DNA of 64,000 nucleotides. Source: Nicotiana tabacum (taxonomy: Eukaryota; Streptophyta; Magnoliopsida; Solanales; Solanaceae). The notes below the pieces were generated by a model, which saw only the letters and a program-made list of their open reading frames with translations, searched no databases and was not told where the DNA came from. The stretch lies in assembly GCF_000715075.1 (NCBI RefSeq), contig NC_134089.1, positions 69,732,697-69,796,696 of the forward strand, in the 5' to 3' direction. The position numbers and the translations under genes are program-made. Positions 12,285-22,750 of this stretch are shown here, one piece after another (positions within the stretch are counted from its first letter, which is position 1; every line of letters starts with the position of its first letter).

Positions 12285-13165
12285 GATATCCCCAGCAAAA
12301 GGGAATTGACAAAAGGATTGACGAATGTCATCCTTGCCGAAATCAAAGGTTATAAACCTCAAGGACAAGGCCCGGGGTCAAATCAAGAAGAGCAATGGGC
12401 ATGATTTGGGAAATTCATACGAGACTAAAAGGTCGGGAAAATGATAGTTTCCGAACTATGCCACAAAAGAAGAGGGATATCCCCAGCAGAAAGGGATCAT
12501 TCCCAGCAAATAATATCATCCCCAGCAAGTTTTTGGAACGCAGAGCAGGGAAGGAGAAAGAGAAAAGCCATCCCCAGTAGGAGTATCACAACCAACCACC
12601 ACAGTCGAATCTTAAAAGGAAATGGGATTGATGGCGAAAATGCATGCCACAAGGGAGATTATCAAACTGGGGCAGAAAATTTTCCTTTCATTTAGAAAAT
12701 TTTCTGGAAGTCAGATACCCATTCAGGGAAGAATAAAGATAGCACCAGTCTCAAGGAAAGTGGTCTTTGAACCAGTTTTACCCCCAGCATAACAAGTTTT
12801 AATAAAGGAAGTTGTTCCCCAGCGGATAGAACAAAAGGATGAAACTTGTGCTCGGAAAAAGTAAAAGACCAGTATCATTCCCAGCAGCCTTCAGAAGAGT
12901 GAAGCACTAGTTTTGAAAGAATCAAAATCTCTCAGCAGTGTTATCCTCAACAGCGTTATCCCCGGCTGATAACATTTTATCCCCAGCAATGTTGAGAGAG
13001 AAAAGTTTTGAAGGAAGTAGCTTTGGAGAAAAGGGGAAGAAAGGAGACTCCCCAATAATATAATTCCCCAACAGGTAAGTAAATAATTCCCCAGCAGTGT
13101 TATCCCCAGCAGTCTCGGGGAAAGACAACGCGAGCTGTTAAAGGAGAAAATCTTCCCCGGCAAGG
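12285..13165 (+). repeat. Dispersed CCCCAGCA words in element A 3' region
   Basis: About fifteen copies of TCCCCAGCA or one-base variants occur in 900 bp (for example near 12290, 12480, 12520, 12570, 12783, 12817, 12880, 12981, 13090, 13104, 13157), with four more at 15037-15170. Spacing is irregular (about 14 to 200 bp), so this is not a simple tandem repeat and not a CRISPR array. Confidence 0.7.
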
Positions 13166-13440
13166 CCACAAATCGGCCACCATATTTTCTTTTAGAAAAA
13201 AAAACTGATAAAATTTTCTTTGCTTGAGAGTTGAAATAGGAACAAAGCAATGCAAGGGGAAAAAAAAAGAAAAGAAGAAATTACCAAGGCAAGTTTCTCA
13301 AACCTTTAATCTTTACGTTTTCCTCCTAGGATAAAAGTCCTAGTCCGATGAAATTTTCTCCTGAGATATCAAATCTTAGTCCGATGAATCTTTCTCCAAA
13401 GCTCGAAAGAAGCTTGATTTATTTTTAAAGTATTAGAGTC

Positions 13441-14990
13441 GGAAAAGTCAGGAGCCCGCCTGGAGAATGGAGGTGTTAAAATTTAAGAAATTGTTAAAGT
13501 CAGGAGCCCACCTGGAGAATGGAGGTGTTAATATTTAAGAAAGTTGTTGAGGTCAGGAGCCCCCTGAAGAACAGAATGGCGATTTAAATTTCAAGTTTTG
13601 AAGTTGGGAGCCCGCCCATATAACAGAGGAATACATTTCAGTCTTTACATTTAAGTTGAAGAAATTGGGTTCGTCCGCCCTCAAATAGGATATTTTGGGT
13701 CTATCCGCCCTCAAATAGGATGTTGAATCTATTCGACCTGAATGGTCCGGCTTGTATGAACATTGCCAAAATATATGTTTCATAAATCATTGCCAATGGC
13801 ATTTTATTTTCAAAGTTGTTGTTGAAGTCAGGAGCCCACCTGAAGAGAGGAATGGCATTTTATTTTCAAAGTTGTTGTTGAAGTTAGGAGCCCACCTGAA
13901 GAGAGGAATGGCATTTTATTTTCAAAGTTGTTGTTGAAGTCAGGAGCCCGCCTGAAGAAAGGAAAGGCATTTTATTTTTAAAAGTTGTTGAAATCTCGTC
14001 AGCCTAAAGAAAGGAATGACATTTTATTTTCAAAGTTGTTGTTGAAGTCAGGAGCCCGCCTGAAGAAAGGAATGGCATTTTATTTTTAAAAGTTGTTGAA
14101 ATCTCGCCAGCCTAAAGAAAGGAATGGCATTTTATTTTCGAAGTTGTTGTTGAAGTCAGGAGCCCGCTTGAAGAAAGGAAAGGCGTTTTATTTTTTAAAG
14201 TTGTTGAAATCCCGCCAGCCTAAAGAAAGGAATGACATTTTATTTTCAAAGTTGATTGTTGAGGTCAGGAGCCCGCCTAAAGAGAGGAAAGGCGTTTTAT
14301 TTGTTGAAATCTCGCCCGCCTGAAAAGAGGAATGACATTTTATTTTCAAAGTTGTTGTTGAAGTCAGGAGCCCGCCTGAAGAAAGGAAAGGCGTTTTATT
14401 TTTAAAAGTTGATTGAAATCTCGCCAGCCTGAAGAAAGGAATGGTATTTTATTTTCAAAGTTGTTGTTGAGGTCAGGAGTCCGCCTGAAGAAAGGAAAGG
14501 CGTTTTATTTTTAAAAGTTGTTGAAATCTCGCCAGCCTAAAGAAAGGAATGGCATTTTATTTTCAAAGTTGTTGTTGAAGTCAGGAGCCCGCCTGAAGAA
14601 AGGAAAGGCGTTTTATTTTTAAAAGTTGTTGAAATCTCGCCAGCCTAAAGAAAGGAATGGCATTTTATTTTCAAAGTTGTTGTTGAGGTCAGGAGCCCGC
14701 CTGAAGAGAGGAAAGGCATTTTATTTTTAAAAGTTGTTGAAATCACGCCAGCCTAAAGAAAGGAATGGCATTTTATTTTCAAAGTTGTTGTTGAGGTTAG
14801 GAGCCTGCCTGAAGAAAGGAATGGCGCTTTATTTTCAAAGTTGTTGTTGAGGTTAGGAGCCCGCCTGAAGAAAGGAAAAGCATTTTATTTTTCAAAGTTG
14901 TTGATGAAGTCAGCAGCACGCCTGAAGAGAGGAATGGCGAATTTATTTTCAAAGTTGTTGGTTGAAGTTGGGAGCCCACTCATATAATAG
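13441..14990 (+). repeat. Higher-order tandem repeat (56-bp monomers, 108-bp dimers)
   Basis: Anchoring on A(A/G)GT(C/T)AGGAGCC, unit starts fall at 13825, 13881, 13937, 14045, 14153, 14262, 14361, 14470, 14578, 14686, 14794, 14850, 14907 and 14965. The steps are 56, 56, 108, 108, 109, 99, 109, 108, 108, 108, 56, 57, 58. The 108-bp unit is a 57-bp type (AAGTCAGGAGCCCGCCTGAA) plus a 51-bp type (AAATCTCGCCAGCCTAAAGA). Earlier, more diverged units of 51-53 bp start at 13445, 13497, 13550 and 13601. Reading frames inside (14093-14323) come from the periodicity and are not genes. Confidence 0.93.
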
Positions 14991-15491
14991 AGGAATACAT
15001 TGCAAGTCAGTAAAGCAGAAGAATCCAACAGGAATCCCCAGCGGGAAACAATAAAAATCCCCAACACCGGAAAACGGAAGGTTGCAACAAGAGATCCCAG
15101 CGTAAAATCAAGCGCATGAGTCAAAGGGACTTGAAAGAAGCGGCCTATGAACATTGAATTATACCCAGCATAACAAAGCTTAAATGAATAAAGCCATATC
15201 TCCAGCGGACCGAACCAGACAGTGAAAATTGGTATTCAGAGTAGCAAAAGGTCGGTGTCACCCCCGTTAGTTCTCGGAAGAATGAAGCACCGGAATCGAC
15301 GCAAGCTGACAAGAAAGCAAGGCATCAAGAACAAATGGAAGATAGATGGGATCTTGTAATCCGTAGTCTAGCCTAACTTCTTGATTTTTCTTTTAAGTAT
15401 GGTGTAATAAGAAGGTCAGCAAATAAGTAAAAGTAGCATACAACAGCAGTAACATTGCAGTCTCATGGTAGTCCCAGCTACCAAAACTTCC

Positions 15492-15564
15492 CGAACTACA
15501 TTGACCTGATTCCTGCTTTAGCCCAGGATATGTAGGAAACCTCTGAAGCAAAGGTTCGGTCAAA
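15492..15564 (+). repeat. Copy 3 of the GAACTACG module (element A)
   Basis: It starts CGAACTACATTGACCTGATT and contains GGATATGTAGG and AAGGTTCGGTC. It sits about 100 bp before the polypurine tract. Confidence 0.65.
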
Positions 15565-15624
15565 TCTTTAAAAAAAAATGCTTCACACGGAGTACTCGGA
15601 TGGGCAAAAATCGCTCACTTTATC

Positions 15625-15657
15625 TTTGCACGAAAACCCTTCGTGTCTTCGGGCAAA
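15625..15657 (+). other. Inverted repeat just upstream of the polypurine tract
   Basis: TTTGC-ACGAA (15625-15634), loop AACCC, then TTCGT (15640-15644), an 8-base bulge and GCAAA (15653-15657) can pair as a two-part hairpin whose right arm enters the polypurine tract. Confidence 0.5.
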
Positions 15658-15667
15658 GAGGGGTAGC
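15651..15667 (+). other. Polypurine tract of element A
   Basis: GGGCAAAGAGGGGTAGC runs directly into the TGTAAGC start of the 3' LTR. This is the place for the plus-strand primer of reverse transcription, and the sequence resembles Ogre-type PPTs. Confidence 0.88.
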
Positions 15668-18600
15668 TGTAAGCACGTGATTTTTTCCCTATGAAAGAAT
15701 TACTCCGAAAAAATTCAAAATAAAACGATTTTTCCTTGGTGTGCAATTTTTGAATTTTTGTGGTATTTTTGTATAATTATTTGTATTTTTGTCTGTGCAT
15801 GTTTATTTGATTAAATTAATAAAAATATAAAATATGTCGCATTTTCATTTAGTATTTAAGTTTGTTTTACAAAAAATGAGAAAATCATAAAAAAAATAAT
15901 GTATGTTGCATTTTAGCATTTAACGTCTAAATGGTGCGATTTTATCGTTAATTGCTATTTAAATGTGCGATAATAGTTATTGGGAATTATTTAGTATTTT
16001 TGATAAGTTAATTTAGTTTATAACTTAATTTAGAATTTTAGTTTTATTAATTAGAAAATAGAAGAAAATAGAGCAAAAAATATAAAAGAAAATCGGAATT
16101 AGGCCTCTTCTTCAATTTTGAACCACAGGCCCAAATATACCCAACCTTCCTCCATGACCCGGTCCATTTCAAACCGGGTCGACCCAGTCCATAACCCAAA
16201 TACCCAATCCCCCATCCCCTTATCTTACATTTCACAAAACAAAACAAAAAAAAACCTAATCCTAAAACACTACCCCATCCGCCACCCCCCCCCCCCTCTT
16301 TTTCTTTCTTCTTCTTCAAGCTCCAAACAAGTCATCCATGGCTGCCCGGTTGCCATCACCTTCACGACCACCCCCCTCGCGACCACACACGCACACACAC
16401 AACCATGGCTGCTGCTTCTTCTTCACACAAGCGACATAGCCATGTCAAAGTTCCAGCCCTCAACACCCACGACCTCCCTTCTTCGTCGCACCATAAACGA
16501 CCAGCCCCGTCGATGCTGCTTCATCTTCTTCGTCGCACCATGAACACCCAGCTCCAAACGACCATCGTCGTCCTGCCCAAACCACCACAGCTGCTGCCCT
16601 CTCCCATCTTCCATAAACCAGTCCATCGAGCTCCATAGCCATGGCTGCTGCTCCATCCGCGACGGAGCCATTTCTAGCCATGGCTGTTACTCCATCCTCG
16701 ACGCAACCACTTCCAGCTCGTTGCTGCTGCCCGCTACTTCACTTTTGCTTTTCGGCGTCACGTCCAAACGTCCAGGGCTGCCTTCGTCAAGTAGCGTCGC
16801 TGCTGCTGTATCCACAATGGCGTCGTCGTTTGTTCGAGTTTTGGTTGGGGTCGTCAAAACAGTTCATACACAGTTCGAGTTCATCGTTGGTCAGTCGTTG
16901 TTCGTGGTTTCAATCCGGTTAGTGGGTTTGAGTTTCATTTTTATCCGTATTTTGTTTTTGATATTCTCGAATCTAAAATCGGTAAATGTTTGATTTTTAT
17001 TTTGTTCGTGTTCATTGTTTTGTTAATTTTTCAGTTTGTTCATGTGAAATTGTTAGTTTAATGTCGTTAGATTCAAATTGAAGTTTAATTAATTATTTCT
17101 TCAGTTTGTTTCATGTGTTGTTATATATTTTTTTCAGAAATTGTTAATGTTGTTTAAATCATTTGAATTTGTTGTTTGTTATTTAATATAGATTTAATTC
17201 GTGTTCATTTTGTTTGAAGTTCATTTTTAATTCAGTGATTTAATGTGAAGTTATGTTTTGGTTTTTAATTTTTTGATTCAATATATCTTTGTTATAATTT
17301 TGTTGGATTTAATTTAAAAAGATCAATTGATTATTTGAAGTTTAGTGATTTGAATATGTTTATTTGTTTTGTTTAAGCTTAATTCGAGTTTAATTCGAAT
17401 TTGAATAAAACTTGCTTGTTATTATTGTTGAATCTTTTCATTTATGTCCATACTTTGTTTGATTGTTCTTGAACCCGAAATTAGTATAAGTTTGATCTTC
17501 TTGTTTGTTGATTATCATTTTTTATTATTTCTTCAGTTTGTTTCATGATCTTGTTTAGTTTTAATATAGAAATTGTTGGTTGTAATGTCCTTAGATTTAA
17601 TTTTAAGTTTAAATGATTATTGAATTTAGAAATCTGAATATACTTGTTTGTTGTTGTTGTTGTTGAATCTGAAAGTAGATTTGTTTGTTGTTAAAAATAT
17701 TGTTCAATCAAAATAATTTTAGTTGTTTCTTTGTTGTTCATCATTTAGTTTGAATTTGTTGTTGAAATTTGTTTAGAAATTGGTCATATTTGTTGTATTT
17801 TGGTTGAAATTGATTAGGTGAATTGGTTATAGCTGATGGGGGTAGTTTGGTAAATTGCAGTACGTCCAGGGGTAAAATGGTAATTGCAGTAAGGTCGGAG
17901 GGGTATTTTCGGAATTGAACATTTGATATAATTGTTTAATATAATGGGGGCAAGACATAAATTAGTGGGGGAATAATGTAATTCTTTATGTTAAGCATGG
18001 GGGACAAGATGTAATGGGGTGGGGTTGATATATTTGTTTAATATAGTGGGGGACAAAACATTAGGTAGTGGGATTAAAAGGGGGATGAGTGGGAAGATAG
18101 TGGGTTTTATGTTTAAAAATGCTGAAATATGGTAATAAATGGGGGACTTGATCAGATTTTTGAGGAAGGAGAGAAGAGAGAAAAAAGAAAAAAAGAGAAG
18201 AAGAAGGAAGAATAGAGAAAGAAGATAGAGAGAGAAAAAAAGGGAGCTGAATATTTAAGAGAGAGAAAAATTCCGAAAATATTAAGACTTCCAAAAAATA
18301 CAAATAAAAGCATTCTGGAAATTAAAAGAGAGTAGTATACACCTGATATACAATTTAAATATTCTGAGATACGGATTCAGAAATTAAGGGTTGAACATTA
18401 ATTAGTCTTTCAAATCTGAAAAGATTCCCTTGGCTTCTGTCCGTTGATTGTTGTCGATGTTTCTGGATTTTTATCTTGATTTTAAAATCTGTCACTGGTT
18501 TCTCGTTGCTGGTTGTTACTGGTTGCTGGGTGTTGTTGTTGTTGTATGCTACTGAATTTCTGCTGATCTCCCTTTTCTTTTGCTTCCAATATCAGGTACA

Positions 18601-19950
18601 CAACTGACACGCTGGTTACTGTAAACTGAAACATGAAGCATGAATACGAAAATGAAGAGTTGAAGTTCTAAATTTATTTTAATTATATTCTGAATTTTAT
18701 TTGTATATATGAATTATTTAGCTTACTCTAATCAGAATCATGTAGCTGTTTAATATATATAGTGGAACATCTGACGATAGCTTAACGGACGAACTATCTA
18801 TATATTGACTAAAAAATAAATAAATAGTGTAGTAACTCCGTCTAGTTAATTCGTTATTGTTGGATGATTACTATGTCTCAAAAAGCACGTTAGTTCATCA
18901 AACGAATAAATCATTTCGGAACTTATAGGAATATTGTTTAGTTAAATACTATTGGTTAATTTCATCATGTAAATGATCTAGAATTAAAATTAGATTGCTA
19001 AGTTTTTTTTTTAATTTGACAAACTGTAAACATGCCTAGTATAATGTAACTAGGTAGTAACATGTAAATAAGATGGTCAAGGTCTAGTTTTATGCCATAC
19101 ATATTGGGTCTGGGCCCGCATTGGCAACGGACTGTCCTGTTTGTATCATTTTCAGATTTTATGAATCATATTCGAAAGCCAACTATAACAACTCAAGCAT
19201 GTAAATAAATTAAGACATTTTCTCTTTCATTTTGTAGAGACAAATTTAATAGAGAAAAATGTAGGCATTTTAGGATTGTCCTTTAAAAATAAATGAGATG
19301 AGCCTCGCCCAATAAAACGCACCAATTGCGGGGCCCTTGGTAAATATTTGTTTTAAAATTGCTTAGATTTCGGGATGGACCTTTTAGCAAAATTCCACGA
19401 TCTTACCCAGAAATAATAATACGCTAATCGCTTTAGGCACGCATTTTAATAATCTTACCTTCTTAAACTCGGGTGTGCATTTCATGCGACCCAAATCCAA
19501 ATCCCAAAACATTGAATAAAAATATGTTCCGGATTGCGGGTGCATTTCATGTGACGCAATCCAAGGACATGTTTTTTAAACGTTGTTCACATTCCTTTAA
19601 AAATATAATAAAAGCGGTAAAGAGTTAAAATTTGCACATGATCTCATAATTGTATAAAATCAGATAAACAAGCCGAATATGACAGTTGAGCGACCGTGCT
19701 AGAACCACGGAACTCGGGAATACCTAACACCTTCTCCCGGGTTAATAGAATTCCTTATCCGGATTTCTGGTTCGTGGACTGTAATATGGAGTCATTCTTT
19801 TCCTCGATTCGGGATTAAATTGGTGACTTGGGACACCCTAAATCTCCCAAGTGGCGACTCTGAAATAAACAAACAAATCCCATTTCGATTGTCCTTTAAT
19901 TGGAAAAAACTCCTTCACCCCTCGCGGGGGCGGAAAAAGGAGGTGTGACA
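15668..19950 (+). mobile_element. 3' LTR of element A
   Basis: This is a 4283-bp near copy of 2330-6581 with the same ends and order of compositional segments. The main length difference is about 30 extra bases near 16405-16440. Stretches that look like reading frames here (16118-16543, 16641-16922) are GC-rich leader sequence. Confidence 0.93.
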
Positions 19951-22215
19951 ATGTACAAACTAAATTGAAAGTCTATGAGTCTAGTTTCCAATGCATTAAA
20001 CCCTTTGTTGATACGACGCTGGATTAGAGAGATATTCATGTTTTTGTGAGACTGCCCAAGCAGCGCCCATGGAGCCCACTTAGGCGGTGCTCGGCCTACT
20101 TCACTTTAAGAACGATTTGGATGCCTATTTTCTAATCATTTTCAAGTCAACTTAGTTTCCAATCTTCTCCTAAACCTTCTAAACAGATACCACAAGGGTT
20201 TGAAGTGGTTCTAAAGTGATTACACCATACTCCAACTTCAAAAGTTAGTTCTAAAGAAAAATAACACCTCTTTGAGGTTGTGTTGTCATTGAAGATAGTT
20301 GTGGGTTGTGCTTGGCTGAAATTTCAAGTTGTTGTTACTGGGTAAGGTGAGTATAAAATCCTAATAATTGTGTTTAATCTTGCTTGTATGTTGCTTAAGT
20401 TGTTAGGATGATAAACTACAAGATAATACTTGGATTAGCTTAAGTCACTTCAATGGTATTGTATTACAATTGAGGGCTGTTGTAAGCTAAATATAAATTT
20501 GATTTTAACTTGAAGCTATTGTAGGATGTATGTATATTGTGTTCTTGCGTGTTCTTAAGTTTATCTTGATATTGATTAACTTAAATAAATGGACTAGACA
20601 TGAACTAGTGAATAAGGTTGCAAATTGAGGATAGTTGGAGTTGTGGATTGTTTTCTTTGTTATAATATATGGTATAAGGCTGGAATCATTGTTGAATGGC
20701 TTCATTGTCATATTAATGATACTTTTAAGTGAAAGTAAGAAGTCTATAAGGGGTAATTGGGGTATACGGATTGCAATCGGAGCTTGCTGGTCGTCGTGAA
20801 GTAGTTGTGACTTGTTGTTGCTATATGGTGTCTTGTTATTAATATTTTTATGTTGCTAGATTTCTCTGGTTGTTTTTGTTGGTATATGGTATTGGAGAAG
20901 GCCCTTCTTACAGGGGAGATGCTGCCCAAATTTACATAAACGAGCTACTAGTTTAAGGTGCAGACTTAGCCTTTACTTAGCACTGATTTTGAATCTCTTT
21001 ATGCTATGGTAGATTGAGTTGAGTTGTTTGAAGAATTGCTTAGAAAATATTAAAGACTAAACAGAGTTAAGGTATATTAAGGCTATCCTTTCTTTCCTTT
21101 TGGCATGATCCATATGATACAAATGAAATGAGCAAACACGTAATTTTTACAAATGGCTCTATTCATAGAAGTACTAGGGATGCCTATGTTCTTGATTCCC
21201 ATATGTCCTACTATAATATTGTTTGTTCACGTGTCTCAGAAAATATTTAAGTTGACAAAGATTATTTCATGATATTAACCGAAGGCGTATTAATCTTATG
21301 TTATTTCGAGAGATCTTACCAACTTACATTCTTATGCATTGCATTCATTTATACATGTACATTGACCCATGACCAGACGGCATTATATATGCATATATAT
21401 GTGTATTATATATGGGATATGGTTACGGCGTTATATACGCACCACCACCTGATCAGTTGGTATACGTTGATGATTTTGCCCACAGAGGCTGAGATGATAT
21501 GAATGGGATGCCCTCAAAGGCTTGATGATGTTATGTACGCATATACGTATGCATAATATGACATTTATAGTCACATGCATGACATTATAAATGTTTGATG
21601 ATTCATAGAGCTATTCAGACTTACATGTTGAGTACTTTACTCTATGTTTCTTTCATGTCTTTTATATGCTACTTTTCATTCCTTACATACTCGGTACTTT
21701 ATTGGTACTGACATCCCTTTTGCCTGGAGATGCTATGTTTCATGTCTGGAAGTCCCGATAGACAGGTTGAGAGTCCTTTTAGAAGGATATCATCTCAGCA
21801 GAAGGTGTTGGCACACTCCACTTGCTCCGGAGTTGCCTATTTGGTCAATATGATTTGGACATATATTGATTGGTATGGCGGGGCCCTATTCCAACCTTTA
21901 GGACATTTATGTACTCTTAGAGGCTTGTAGACATATGTCAGGTAGATGGATACTTGTATGGCCTTGTCGGCCTATGTTTTGAGTTTACAAATAATCATGT
22001 CGGCCTTATAGGCCCGTATGTCACATGTATAAGTTTCTATATCATGTTGGGTCATCCTATGTCGAGTATTCCCTTATGTTTTATTTTGGTTATCTTATAA
22101 CGACCTTTTTGGCCCATTTACCCATAATGGTATGATAAGAAAGATATGTTACATTGGTACTCGATTGGGTAAGGCTCCGAGTTCCCGTCGCGGACCATCG
22201 GTTTGGGTCCTGACA
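19951..22215. mobile_element. Right part of the host LTR split by element A
   Basis: It follows the ATGTA duplication and ends GGTTTGGGTCCTGACA. Read on the minus strand that end starts TGTCAGGACCCAAACC, so either orientation gives TG...CA ends. No PBS, PPT or coding domain is seen. Together with 2219-2329 it is about 2.4 kb of LTR. The following DNA (22216 on) is a fragment of a different LTR in reverse orientation. Confidence 0.65.
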
Positions 22216-22750
22216 CTCGAGTAATCATATAAACAATTGAAGCATATCACAAGAAGAACTTATATCCAAGAAAGGCACAAACATAGTATAACCTTAGTTC
22301 TCGCATATACGCTCATTTCCACACATATACGTCAACCCCAAACACATAGCATTTAGCATATCCATTTTAGAAAAATTTCCTTAAGTCTAGGTTAAGCAAG
22401 ATACTTACCTTATCCTGGGTAAGTTCTATTTTTCGTCCAACAAACAAGCTCAACTAGCCCAAATAATACTCAACAAAGTCAAACTAAGCTAATAAAACCA
22501 ACTCCAAATGATAAAGCTTCCATCTTAAACAAAATATCAAAAGTCAAAAAAAAATCAACCCATTCCCAAATGGTAAAAATTTGGATCCAAGGTGGATTCC
22601 ATTCGCCCATAACACCACTGGTCCAAATATGTGATTAGTTTCCTAATGTAAGTCCAATTCGATGTCCAAAACCTTAAAATACATATTTGGCAACGACATG
22701 ACCAATCGTTTCACTTTCTAGATCCATGTTCCCCAAATTAAGACTCCCCG
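22216..22750 (-). mobile_element. Fragment of a reverse-oriented Tekay-type LTR
   Basis: The text follows 34475-35000 of element E's LTR in the same order (for example TCATTTCCACACATATACGT against TCATTACCTCACATATATGT). It is diverged and lacks both ends. The edges are the host LTR end at 22215 and the next LTR near 22750. Confidence 0.6.

Larger units (their letters stand above)
10503..13430 (+). other. Post-gag region of element A, no pol
   Basis: Protease, reverse transcriptase or integrase would be expected here in an autonomous element; I find none on either strand. The region parallels element B from 60458. It holds T-rich text after gag, an A-rich stretch, module copy 2 (11415-11472), two or three copies of a GAGAGTCTTACCGATGA / GGTGAAAACC block (11690-11930, B: 61800-61910), the dispersed CCCCAGCA words (12285-13165), ACTGGGGCAGAAAATTTTCC (12667) and two TCCTAGGATAAAAGTCCTAG units (13320-13410). 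These look like untranslated, repeat-generating sequence. Confidence 0.75.
2330..19950 (+). mobile_element. Element A: complete Ogre/Tat-like, gag-only LTR retrotransposon
   Basis: The 17.6-kb element has two long LTRs (2330-6581 and 15668-19950) that begin TGTAAGCACGTG and end GTGTGACA. An exact ATGTA target duplication flanks it. A PBS four bases after the 5' LTR and a purine tract before the 3' LTR complete the cis signals. The only recognisable protein is a decayed gag (8676-10502). The 5 kb after gag holds no reverse transcriptase, RNase H or integrase, so A looks non-autonomous. The two LTRs differ at only four positions in roughly the first 230 bp, plus a 29-30-bp indel near 3070/16405, so the insertion looks younger than C. 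Assignment to the Ogre/Tat group rests on the PBS, PPT, gag type and LTR length. Confidence 0.92.

Noticed and set aside
14093..14323. Periodic protein-like frame in the tandem array
   Set aside because: Periodicity of the 108-bp repeat (divisible by three) makes frames stay open by chance; indels elsewhere break it.
12285..14990. CRISPR-like pattern of repeats and spacers
   Set aside because: Plant retrotransposon context; spacing is irregular for CCCCAGCA, and the later array is a contiguous tandem repeat without unique spacers.
21520..21600. Palindromic ACGCATATACGTATGCATAA cluster
   Set aside because: AT-rich alternating text within an old LTR; dyads of this length are common in such DNA.
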